Assembly: GCA_963277665.1 (NCBI GenBank)
Contig: OY728142.1
Coordinates: 10,430,001 to 10,494,000 of the forward strand
Reading direction: 5' to 3'
Source of the DNA: Viscum album
Lineage: Eukaryota; Streptophyta; Magnoliopsida; Santalales; Viscaceae
DNA: 64,000 nt
The position numbers were made by a program, and so were the translations under genes. The notes beneath the pieces were generated by a model. The model had not been told where the DNA came from. It did no database searches and worked only from the letters and a program-made list of their open reading frames with translations. Each line of letters begins with the position of its first letter. Positions within the stretch are counted from its first letter, which is position 1. Shown one piece after another: positions 48,848-60,040 of the stretch.

Positions 48848-49149
48848 GTAGCCTCGACACCATCTAAAGTAACTTGCAGATTTATATAAAAATCATGCAC
48901 TAGCTTTGGGTAGTATACACGAGTGTTGTCTGAGAACCAGGCTTTCCATCCTTGTGAATCTAAAACTTGTAACAATAGCGACTTACTTGTCAAAAGCCAT
49001 GCAGAGCTGACTTCCTTTTCTACAGCAACAATCCGAGTTTCTAGGTTTGGATTTACTGATCTTTGAGTGGTACTACTCGACTCACCTCGAGCACGCTTTT
49101 AAGGTTTAGGACTTTCTGATCCTTTGCTCGGTCTCTTCTGCTTATCCAT
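48843..49149 (-). pseudogene. Sirevirus-like extra ORF, N-terminal part
   Basis: Minus strand from ATG at 49147-49149 to the insertion point. An in-frame TAA lies at 49099-49101, followed by a basic KRAR. The block GWKAWF followed by YYPKLVHDFYINL is the characteristic start of the Transposase_32-like fold. The frame agrees with the part at 35890-38231 when one TTCTG copy is ignored, so the ORF was continuous before the gag-only element landed. The joined length is near 880 codons. Confidence 0.72.
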
Positions 49150-49345
49150 TTGATGATTCTGGGGAAAGCAGGAGTTCGAAGGTTTGAAGTGGAGGAGAAG
49201 AGAGAAAATAAGGTTTGGAGGGAAATAAATGAAAGGTCGACGGTTTGGGGAATAGGAATAGTCATGTATCATTTATTTCATCATTTAGGGTTCCCATAAT
49301 AAAGATAAAAGTAGTTAATCACAAAATAAAAAGTAATATAAAGAC

Positions 49346-49527
49346 AGATCAGTTTCATAGATCAGTTTCACAGATCAGTTTCACAGATCGGTTTCACAGA
49401 TCAGTTTCACAGATCAGTTTCACAGATCGGTTTCACAGATCGGTTTCACAGATTAGTTTCACAGATCCGTTTCACAAATCGGTTTCACAGATCGGTTTCA
49501 CAGATCAGTTTCACAGATCAGTTTCAT
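49346..49527. repeat. 13-bp tandem array, 14 units
   Basis: Fourteen units of AGATCAGTTTCAC, with variants AGATCGG and single changes, exactly 182 bases. In element sense the array begins at the pol stop codon (49524-49526) and fills part of the gap before the extra ORF. 49150-49345 is unremarkable spacer. Confidence 0.95.
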
Positions 49528-52500
49528 AGATCGATCATACACAATTCTTGTTTAATAAAAATCATTCTTTCAGAGCATAAAGGCTTTGTAAAAATATCAG
49601 CTAATTGATGTTCAGAACTAATAAATTCTATAGAAATATCACCTTTTTGATAATGATCTCTTATAAAGTGATGTATGATATCAATGTGCTTAGTTCTAGA
49701 GTGAGACACAGGGTTCTTAGATATGTTGATCGCACTAGTATTGTCACAGTTAATTGAAACTTGTTTAAAAACAAATCCATAGTCCAATAAGGTGTGTTTC
49801 ATCCACAGAATCTGTGCACAGCAACTACCAGCAGCGATGTATTCTGCTTCAGCAGTAGACAATGCAACTGAGTTCTATTTCTTACTACACCATGATACTA
49901 GTGATTTTCCAAGTAAATGACATGTTCCAGATGTGCTTTTCCTATCTAACTTGCATCCAGCAAAGTCAGCATCTGAATAATTAGTTAGATCAAATGATTG
50001 TCCTTTTGGATAAAACAAACTTAAATTCACGGTATACTTAAGATATTTAAAAATCCTTTTAATAGCTAGTAATTGTGATTCTTTAGGATTAGCTTGAAAT
50101 CTATCACACATACACACACTAAACATAATATTCGGTCGACAAGTAGTAAGATAAAGTAAACTCCCAGTCATACCACTGTAATTAGTTTGATCTACTGGTT
50201 TACCAGTTTCATCTATATCCAATTTACAGGTGGTACTCATAGGTATATCACTTTCCTTAATACTATCCAAACCAAAACATTTTAATAAATCCTTAGTATA
50301 TTTACTTTGATTTAGAATAATTCCATCTTTGGTTTGAAAATTTTGAAAACCAAGAAAATACTTAAGCTCTCCCATTAAGCTCATTTCAAACTCATTTTGC
50401 AAAACCTGTGAAAATTCAGTACATAGAGAATTTTTAGAAGATCCAAAAATAATATCATCAACATAGATTTTTACTATTAACACATCTTTTGGAATCCTTT
50501 TTATAAAAAGAGTGGGATCAGCTATTCCTTTTGTAAATCCTTTTGAAATAAGAAAGTTTGAAAGTCTTTCGTACCAAGATCTTGGAGCTTGTTTTAAACC
50601 ATATAAAGCTTTAGAAAGTTTAAAAACATGATTTTGAAAATGAGGATTTGAAAAACCAGGTGGTTGTTCTAAAAAAACATCTTCAACAATAAAACCATTT
50701 AGAAAATCACTTTTCACATCCATTTGATATAACTTGAAATTCAGATGTGATGCATAAGAAAGTAAAATCCAAATAGCCTCTAATATAGCTACAGGAGCAA
50801 AGGTTTCCTCATAGTCAATTCCTTCTTTTTGATTTTAACCTTGTGCAACTAGCCTTTCTTTGTTTCTAATGATGTTTCCAGATTCATCAACTTTGTTTCT
50901 AAACACCCATTTTGTGCCTATGGTGATAGTGTCCTTAGGTCATTCTACTAATTTCCAGACTTTGTTTCTTTCAAATTGATTTAGTTCCTCTTGCATAGCC
51001 ATTACCCAAAATTCATCATTAATAGCATCATTGATATTTTTAGGTTCTAGCTGTGACAAGAAGGCTTGATGTTCAACCTGATTTCTAAGAGAAGCTCTAG
51101 TTTGTGTCCCTCTATCAAGATTTCCTACAACAGCATCTAAAGGATAATTCTTCAGAATTCTAGTTGGTCTAGAAAAGGTAGGGCTCGAGATTTCAGGTTC
51201 ATCTACAGGTTGAGGTTCAATAGAAGCAGGGTCTGGGAAATTTCCAGAACTGGATGTTTTAACTACAGGTCCATTGTTTTTATCATTAAGGTTCAAACCA
51301 GAGAGATCATCTTCAAGATTTTCAAGAGAGGTATTAGGTTCATGTGGATCAGTTTCATCAAATTTGATGTGAACAGATTCTTCCACACATTTGGTTCTCT
51401 TATTGAAAACTCTATAGGTTTTACTTGAAGTTGAGTAACCTAGAAAAATTCCTTCATCACTCTTGGATGAAAACTTATCAAGATTATCTTTAGTGTTAAG
51501 AATAAAGACTTTGCAGCCAAAAACTTTGAAGTAGTTAACCTTAGGTTTCCTATGGTTCAATAACTCATAAGGGGTCCTCTTAAGAACAGGTTTGATCAAG
51601 ACTCTATTAATAACATAACAAGCTGTATTTACAGCTTCAGCCCAAAAGTAAATGGGTAGGTCATACTCATTAAGCATAGTTCTAGCAATTTCTTGCAGGT
51701 TTATATTCTTCATTTCTACTACACCATTCTGTTGAGATGTCCTAGGGGCAGAGAAATTGTGACTATAGCCACTGTGTGAGAAGTAAGATTCAAACTCATG
51801 ATTTTCAAACTCACGACCATGATCACTTCTCAGGGTTTTAATCTTAAGTCCACAAAGGTTCTCTACAGACTTGAAATATTTAACAAAGTAAGAACAAGCT
51901 TCACTTTTGTGAGCTAGAAAGTATACCCAAGTATATCTAGAAAAGTCATCTATAAGAACATAGACATAATGCTTCCCATTTAAACTAGAAACTCTAGAAG
52001 GTCCAAATAAATCCATGTGAACCAACTCGAGAGGTTGAGAAGTTGACACTTCTTTCTTTGATTTAAAAGAAAATTTATGTTTCTTTCCCTTTTGATAGGG
52101 ATTACAAACTTTGTCTGTTGGAAATTCAAGTTTGGGTAGGTCTCTAACTAAGTTCTTCCTAGCAAGCATTCTAAGTGAATGCACATTGCAGTGTCCTAAT
52201 CTTCTGTTCCAAAGACAAGACTCTTTATGAAAAGCATTTAAACAAGTAATATTTTTCTTAGCTAAATAATTTAAATCGACAGCATAAACGTTTTCACTTC
52301 TTAAAGTAGAAAACACTAAATCATTTTTAGAGTTAAAAACATTGCAAGAATAATTTTCAAATTTAACATAAAAGACATCATCACATAACTGAGAAATACT
52401 TAACAGATTGTTTTTAAGTCCATCAACAAATAAAACTTTAGAAATTAATACTGAGTCAGTGTTACCAATCTGGCCTAAGCCGATGATTTTCCCTTTAGAA

Positions 52501-52690
52501 TTATCACCAAAGGTGACAAAACCTCCATCAACTCTGACTAAGATTTTAAAGCATGAGAAGTCTCCTGACATATGTCTTGAACATCTACTGTTCAAGTACC
52601 AGGTCTTTTTACAAGAGCTCTTTAAGCAGGTTCCCTACAAAACAGATTTAGATAGGAAATGATTTTGGTACCCAGATCTTCTTAGGTCCA
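49524..52690 (-). pseudogene. Sirevirus-like pol (integrase, RT, RNase H)
   Basis: Minus strand, one frame from about 52640 to 49524, with internal stops near 50937 (TGA), 50837 (TAA) and 49872 (TAG). In order: RHMSGDFSCF, GAG-pre-integrase (LWNRRLGHCNVHSLRML), integrase core (VHMDLFGPSR Asp, LRSDHGREFEN Asp, GVVEMKN Glu), RT start (EELNQFERNKVWKLVE), RT middle ([38 protein letters not shown]), catalytic [11 protein letters not shown], then RNase H (STAEAEYIAAGSCCAQILWM and NPVSHSRTKHIDI). Integrase before RT defines Ty1/Copia. A frameshift separates it from gag near 52600-52690. The part before the integrase should hold the protease but is not clear. Confidence 0.94.
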
Positions 52691-52845
52691 GACAGGTTAG
52701 CCAATAATACTTTAGGTATCCAGATTTGTCTAATGGGTCTCATAGAATTTCTATAATCAACAGATTTGGAAAGATAAATCTTATTAGATCCATAACTATG
52801 AATATAACTTGTTGAAGCATATGAAGTTCCAGAGCTAGCTACATT

Positions 52846-54363
52846 CTATCCAGATTTAGGAATGAATCTAGTTTTGGTAATCTTCCTTTGTCCAGGTTGG
52901 TATCCTATACCAGTAGTGTATCTAGGTGCTATTTTCTTACCTAGCATCTGAGTAAGAGTATCTTTACCATTTGTAAATTTCTCTAAGTTTTTCTTGAGTT
53001 TCTTATTGGATAATTTTAGTTCAGTGTTCTCTTTAAGCAACTGAGCATTATTTTCCATTTCAATATCAAGATCAGATTTATGTTTAACAGTTAAAGCATA
53101 CTGTTTCTTTAAACCTTTGTATTTGTCTTTCAGATCATTACAGGTTTCTTCTAACATATCACAATATTCAAACAGTGCATATTTAGACATGTTATCACAT
53201 TCAGAATCATCTCTAGAATAATATGAATTAGAAGTAGGAGTTTCTGAAGTTACCTCAGAAGCGTTTGTCATAAAACACATGTTTTCCTTGTTTCTGTGTT
53301 CAGTTTCAGAAACTTCAGATTCACTAGAACTGTCCTCAGAAGCACTCCAAGTAGCCTTCATGGCTTTCTTATACTTGTTATCCTTGTATTCATACTTCTT
53401 CTTGTATTTCAGCTTTGGACAGTCTGCTTTTATGTGTCCCTTCCTTTTGCACTCATAACAGACAACTTCATCTGATTTGTCAGATTTCTTCCAATCCTTT
53501 TTCCAATGTCCCTTGTTGTCATACTTACCTTTGTAGTTTGACTTTCTGAAAAACTTCTTCTTCCTATAAAATTTCTTAAACCTTCTTGAAATGTGAGCCA
53601 TCTCAGCATCACTGTCAGAGTCACTCTCACTGTCTTCACAGCTTGAACTTTCATTGATAGCTTGAAGCTTTTCCTTATCCTTATTCTTTGAGGTTGTAGT
53701 TTTTAAGGCAATAGACTTCCTTCTAGGTTCATCATCTTCTTCTTTGTTCACTTTGAGTTCTTCTTCATACATCATCAACTTTCCAATTAGTTCCTTGACT
53801 GGTATTTAACCAATGTCACATGATTCTCTAATGGAGACAGAGGTTCATCTCCATCTTTTAGGTAGACATCTCAAAATTCTCATGATTTGTTCCTTTGCTA
53901 GAACATCCTTTCCCAGAGAAGTCATTGTGTTGACAATTTCATTGAACCTGAGATACATATCAGAAATGGGTTCATCAGGCATCATCTTAAAATTATCATA
54001 CTTAATAGTATAAGTGTTCAATCTCATTTCCTTAACATTAGTTGTTTCTTCATGAGAAACAGCTAAGGTATCCCAAATCTCATATGCAGTTTTACAGGCA
54101 GATATTCTATTAAATTCCTCATCTCCTAGAGCACAGTATAAAGCATTCATAGCTTTACAATTATTATTGTAGGCTGTCTTAGCAGCTTCATTCCAAGTAG
54201 TTCTAATAGTAGTAGGAATTTTATATTCAGATTCTATAGCAGTCCAAATATCAAAACCCATGATTTCTAAATGAATTTTCATATTGATTTTCCACTGAGC
54301 ATATTTATTGCCATTGAAAAATGGTGGTCTATTGGTAGAAACACCTTCAACTCTATTATCCAT
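52846..54363 (-). pseudogene. Sirevirus-like gag
   Basis: Minus strand. Starts at 54363 (MDNRVEGVSTNRPPFFNGNK), a UBN2/Retrotran_gag_2-type domain with YAQWKINMKIHLE and AYEIWDTLAVSHEE. Two in-frame stops near 53845 (TGA) and 53808 (TAA) split it without changing frame. The second part has an acidic Ser-rich stretch, a knuckle CYECKRKGHIKADC, and a long charged C-terminus (CNDLKDKYKGLKKQYALTVK ... ENTELKLSNKKLKKNLEKF) that should form a coiled coil, a Sirevirus trait. It ends at 52846 (TAG). Gag would assemble the particle. Confidence 0.9.
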
Positions 54364-54491
54364 GATAGCATACTTAAGGTAAATATTTTAAAGAGATAAA
54401 AATTTAGAAATAACAGAAATTTTAAGAACTTTAAGATACAACTAAAATCACAGTTGAAAAACAGAGTACTTTAGAATATATATAAAATGAA

Positions 54492-54503
54492 CCTCTGATA
54501 CCA
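54492..54503 (-). other. Primer binding site, initiator Met tRNA
   Basis: Minus strand TGGTATCAGAGG, two bases inside the 5' LTR. Confidence 0.92.
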
Positions 54504-55701
54504 ATTGTTGGTCAGAGTGGATACTCAAGAGGGGGTTTAATTGAGTTCCAATTAAAATTTTTGTTTTAAAAACTTTGTCTTAAAACCCACAAATAAAATA
54601 CTGAATTAAACTGTAGTGAATTTATATCAAAGTAAGGGTTCGGTTGGGTTCTCGAGGGATTGATTATTTCCCAGTTAATCAAAACAGAAAGGTTGATTAA
54701 CTTTTGAAACCAACTTACTGATTTAAAACTGATGTAAACACTTGCGAATTTAATTATCAAAGTGACTTTAAAACAGTTTTGGTTTTAAAGAGATTAACAG
54801 TGGAATAAAAGAATAACTTTGAAAGATATAACACAGCAGATATAACCTAGAGGTTCAGTCTCAAACCGAGACTTAGTCCTCTCAAAAGCTTTTATAAAAA
54901 GATGATCCACACCCTAGATCGGGGATAACAACAGCAACCAGCCGTCCAGGTCCAAGACCTCTACCACAGTTATTTGTGGGAACAAACACAACAGCAACCA
55001 GCTGTCCAGGTCACACGACCTCTACCACTATCCCAGTGGGAAATAAAAGATGTAAGAGTATTGAGTGAGGATTTAAAAATCCTCTAGTTAGAGTACAGGA
55101 GACAGTGTGTGTGTAAAACATAACAGATAACACATACTGCTCAATATGTAAAAGGATAAATCACATAGCAAATAGTTAGAGTTTAGAAATGGCTCTAGTG
55201 ATTTGTCGTGCAGTTCTGGACCCCTTTGATTGATCATAATTCACTCTGAGTCCTCTTCTCGTTTCTGTCTGGAAAACAGAGTGTCGTCTTTTTCCTTGAC
55301 TTCCAGGTTCAGAGATAGAGAAGAAGTAGTCGATGAAGTTCTTGTTTTATGATCTCATTCTCAGCTCTTCACTGGTTTGCATTTATGAAAGAGTTCCTCA
55401 TGTAAGTTCAGTCGTCTCTTTGTATTCACACCCAGTTGTTATTTGAGAACACCTTGTGGTCTGTCTATTTTTCTATGTATGTCTCACTTCTTCTTGTATT
55501 TCTTCTTCTCTTTCTTCCTCTATTTAAAGCACGTTCTCCGGCAAAGGAAATGATTTATTTTTACAGTTATGAGGTACGGTTTCCTGACATCCAACAACAC
55601 ACATTAAATAAATGACAGAGCATTTAAAATATTCATAATATGACCATTGGTTAGATTAAATAAAGATAAAGAAATTCAAACAGCTATTTATAACTATCAG
55701 T

Positions 55702-56040
55702 GTGTCAAGTGATCGATGGGTCATCAGCATCGGTGAGACATCTTCAGTGACTCATTCGATGAGCATCGGTGAGACATCTTCAGTGACTCATTCGATCAGC
55801 ATCGGTGAGACATCTTCGGTGACTCATTCGATCAGCATCTGCGAGACATCTTCGGTGACTCATTCGATCATCATCGATGACTCATTCGATCAGCATTGGT
55901 GACTCATTCGATCAGCATTGGTGAGACATCTTCGGTGACTCATTCGTTTAGCATCGGTGACTCATTTGATCAGCATCGGTGACTCATTCGATCAGCATCG
56001 GTGAGACATCTTCGGTGACTCATTCGATCAGCATCGGTGA
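55702..56040. repeat. 36-bp tandem repeat in LTR
   Basis: Same 36-base unit as at 34917-35255, with different single-base changes and truncations. In phase with a three-base code, hence a spurious open frame. Confidence 0.9.
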
Positions 56041-56205
56041 GACCGTTGTCCTCTTATATGGATCGGTGCGACCGTTGTCCTTTGTTATGGATCGGTGTGA
56101 CTATTGTCCTTTGATATGGATCGGTGCGACCGTTGTCCTTTGATATGGATTGGTGCGACCGTTGTCCTTTGATATGGATCGGTGCGACCGTTGTCCTTTG
56201 ATCCA
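56041..56205. repeat. 29-bp repeat in LTR, 5 full + partial units
   Basis: Unit GACCGTTGTCCTTTGATATG plus GATCGGTGC. Four more units than in the other LTR. Confidence 0.9.
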
Positions 56206-56387
56206 GAGGACTTCCAGAATACTTGTAAATCAATAACAAAGAGATAAAACATGATCCAACCAATATACATAGATTCATTAAGAGATTGTGATTATGCGAA
56301 ATCCAACCGGATTAAGTAATTGATGATTTGTGATTATTAAAACAGAAATCATAGAAAGAATTCAACAATCTTCCAGAGGGCTCAACA

Positions 56388-57700
56388 GTGTTTTTGAGAT
56401 CCATTTACCAAATATAATAATTATGGAAGGATATTGTTGTAAGTAATATTATGATTGATTTTAGCATCATTATATTCTAGAAGGTTGCATCGTAGTTTGT
56501 TCCTTGATGTTTCCAAAAACACTATGCAATGAGCCATTGTTTATAGGTACTTATTTGACCATCCATATCCATTATTTTCGAAAACACCCATTTACACCCA
56601 ATTGGTTTTATACCATTTGGAGGGTTACTAAAATAAAAACATGATTTTGATAGATGTACTCCATCTCAAAAATCATGGATTGTTTACATTTAGAAGAATC
56701 CTTTACATCTACTACTTACTTTTAGGTTAGAGGTTCATTATCCTCAAGGATTTATGTGTCACCTGAATCGTTGAAAATAAAACCATGTCTATATGGTTCT
56801 CTAACTTCTTTAGTATACCTATATAGTACTTCTGTCTTGGGAACATCTTTATCACCAACTATCTCTTATGGAGTTTTTTCTCATACCAACTCTTGCGTAA
56901 CAGGATCATCAAATTCATCAAACATGATCTGTATCCCACAATTTCCATTATATATGTGTTCCCTTTCTACAAATAGAGCATGTATTTCCATAATAAATTT
57001 TCTATTGGAAGTATTATATGGTTATTATCCTTTAGTTTCCTTAGGCTAACATATAAAGATGCATTTGTTTCTCTGATATGCTTACTTATATATAGATATA
57101 ATATTTATAGAATATTTTATTCCCCATCCATGTATGTATGACATCCTAGATTTTTTCCATACCATAAATCATATTTAATCTCATATGATTCTTTAATTAG
57201 TACTTAATTTAGTGTATATGAAACCATATAAAATGCACACCCCCAAAAGGATAATGGTAGAGTTCATTGAATCATCATCAATCCAACCATATCAATAAAG
57301 GTATGATTCCTCCTTTCACTAACAATATTCTACTAAGATTTATAAGGATGAGTGATTTGGGATATTATCCCACACTCTTTTAAGTGATCAATGAAATCTT
57401 GGTTTAGATATTCTCTAACATTGTCTAGACATAGTTTCTTGACATTTTTACTAAGAATATTCTCTACTTAATTTTGTAATTCCTAAAACATATAAAAGTA
57501 ATATAAATTATAACTCATTAAGTAGATAAAACCACACCTATAATAGTCATGATAAGAAGTTATAAAGTAATAAAATCCACCCCTATCCTTTATTACAAAT
57601 AGACTACATACATTAGTATGAATCAATTTTAGTAGTTTTGTTTCCATTTCTCCTTTCCCACTGAAAGTTTCTTTGGTCATTTAACCTTGTAAACAAGAAT
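56388..57700 (-). pseudogene. Old Copia RT start and integrase relic
   Basis: The minus strand near 56560-56610 reads KPIGCKWVF, the start of Copia RT. Near 57340-57440 it reads LCLDNVREYLNQDFIDHLKE then CGIISQITHPYK, the middle of the Copia integrase core (normally LRSDNGxEY). Many stops. This continues the relic at 32600-33719 across the Sirevirus-like insertion. Confidence 0.8.
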
Positions 57701-60040
57701 GAAATACATCTAAGGGTTTTAAATCAGTATAATATTGATACCCTTATTTATGTAATTTGATAAAACACTTTTCATTTACATGACCTAAAATGTATTTTCA
57801 TAGGTGTGTAGGATATGAGTCATTCTCACTGGTTATTTCATAGATTTCTAAAATAGTGTTTTCAAGTTCAAGTATATAAAATCCATTTATATATGATCCA
57901 TATCATAACATATGTTATACTTATAAAATATAAAATATTTATTTCCAAACATGAAATAAAAACCCATAGTTTTTAATATTAGCACTGATATTATGATTTG
58001 GGTAATTGGAGGTACATATTAAAAATTATTTAATACAAGAACCAGATCACTAGGAAAAGTGAGATGGTAATCACCCACTGCTATGGTTGTTAGTATCACA
58101 CCATTTTTTGTCTATATATCCACCTATACCTTTGTGTTATTCTAGAATCTATTTGATTTGTGTATATGAATACGATTTTTTGAGCCATAAGCTATATCAA
58201 ATACCCAACTTGTAGATAAAGATAGATTATATTCAATAAAAAATATACTTGAGGTAGAAGAATTTCCCTTCTTCTTCTTCCCATATTTTCGGTTCTACTT
58301 GAATTGTACCTTATTTCCACAATAAAATCAAACAACCTTCTATTTGTTTCTCTCTCTATCTCTTTGTATCTTTGGAATCTTGGAGGGGTGGTGCATCAGA
58401 ATATTCATCTTAGATATATCTTTTGATTCATTTTCCTTTATATTCCTCATCTTATTCATCATAAGGAATGAATAGTTAGTTTATATCATATACTTATCTA
58501 TTTGAAGAACTAAATTAAATAGATATAGAAGTTACATTTAATTTTATTTATGTTGTAATTAATGATTATTGTTGATAAGCATAGTTTTAAAGAGGTAATA
58601 ATGAGATCAGTTGTTATTTCTTAGTTCAACTTGAAGACAAGGGATTCAAGTCTCTCAATGTACCCAATAATCTTGAGTACATGAGGGTCTATATAACTTC
58701 CTACTAAACGAATACACATATAAAGTGAATTTTATTTCTCATATATTTCTTTATAGGCACTATATTTATAAATATCTTGAAGATGAGATGGAATTTTATT
58801 GGTATATTCAACATAATTCATTTTTTGTAGCTAACTAAACATGGATGACAACATGATTTAGCATGAATATAGTGCATCATCTAAATGATCATTATACTTA
58901 TCCTTGTCAACCATGCTTTTTTCCATGGGGTCCTACTAGGAAGTTCATATTATAGGGAATATAGCTTCTTCTCTTGATGTAGTATTATGTGTAAGATCTT
59001 GTATCACTCTTGGAAGTTATTTTCAGTCGGGATACTCTCTTTATCAAATATTAATCATAGTGATAATTAATTGATGGTGTTGTTTTCCATTTTATCTATA
59101 ATAAATAAATTTAGTGGAAAATTAATTTATATTTATTAGCAATAAATATTACTAGTTAATTAATATTGAAATGTCTCCCAATATTTTATTTAACCCCAGT
59201 AGCCATCAAATACTACATTTAGAATACATAGTCACTTGATTATTCTAGTAACAAATATCCTTGAAACCTATCTTCATAGTCTAGTCTATGGATACACCAC
59301 TACTCAGAGAGTTTCAAGGAGGGATTTTGAATGACGAACCATATTGACTTGTGGATCCTTGAATTGTTGAGTGAATTACTAGCTTCTATAAATCATAACC
59401 TTTATTTACTCAATACTTTGCCTCTAAAGTTTAAAAAAGATATCTATGGCTACTTATATTCTATTAGCTTCAGTTAATAAAACCCATCTATTTTATAATA
59501 ACACCCCATTAGTTAGAGGTACCCTCAACTAGGGCTGATTAGTACCTCAAACAGATGATTTTGTTCAAATTCATGTGATAGAAGGCTTACAACGTAATAT
59601 TTTTATTAATTTATTTCTATACCTTAAGTGTAAATATCCATTATTTTATCCTTTTCATATTCTTTTTGATATTACATAGATTTTATATAATCAATTAACC
59701 ATGTACTAATAAAATAATTTATGCATAATCAATTCACTTCTCTTTTAAATTGAAATTCGGTCTTATTTATCATCTGTGTTACTATGTGATCACACTCAAA
59801 TCTTTAACCATGAATAAATAGAAACATTAATCACATGTTTATTCATGTTTATCTTTGTATGATTGTTAACTATCATATGTGATGGTATAACAATTATTTA
59901 TTTGCATAATTAACCATGAAAGACAAAATAAATAAATAATGATGTGATCATGAGAAATTATTTAGTGGTTGATCTATCAAGTAGATAATTGATCAACTAA
60001 GAACCTAGGGGAATTTTTTAGGTTGATACCTGACTCAAAT
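57701..60040 (-). other. Old Copia gag-side region, decayed
   Basis: No usable frame. Near 58260-58310 a lysine-rich NRKYGKKKK-like stretch may be the gag knuckle region. A sequence like TCAGGTATCAACC on the minus strand (about 60020-60032) could be the decayed primer site. The rest is unassigned AT-rich sequence. Confidence 0.4.

Larger units (their letters stand above)
33720..56387 (-). mobile_element. Sirevirus-like Ty1/Copia element with extra ORF
   Basis: LTRs 33720-35486 and 54506-56387, an initiator-Met primer site, repeated polypurine tracts, gag with a coiled-coil-rich C-terminus, a Copia-order pol (integrase before RT), and a long extra ORF between pol and the 3' LTR. A long additional ORF and multiplied polypurine tracts are known traits of the Sirevirus (SIRE/Maximus) genus. 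A 10.6 kb gag-only element sits inside the extra ORF. Stops break gag, pol and the extra ORF, but most of each is in one frame. Confidence 0.92.
54506..56387 (-). repeat. 5' LTR of Sirevirus-like element (1882 bp)
   Basis: Plus view: TGTTGGTCAGAGTGG ... GGCTCAACA. It is 115 bases longer than the partner, which four extra 29-bp units (116 bases) explain almost exactly. TATA-like box on the minus strand at 55521-55528. Confidence 0.95.

Noticed and set aside
49245..49529. A 94-codon plus-strand frame with a repeating SQISFTDRFHRSV pattern.
   Set aside because: Three 13-bp units make 39 bases = 13 codons, so the pattern is a translation of the tandem array. It is antisense to the element.
56756..57049. 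A 97-codon plus-strand frame.
   Set aside because: Antisense to the old Copia pol relic; no motif.
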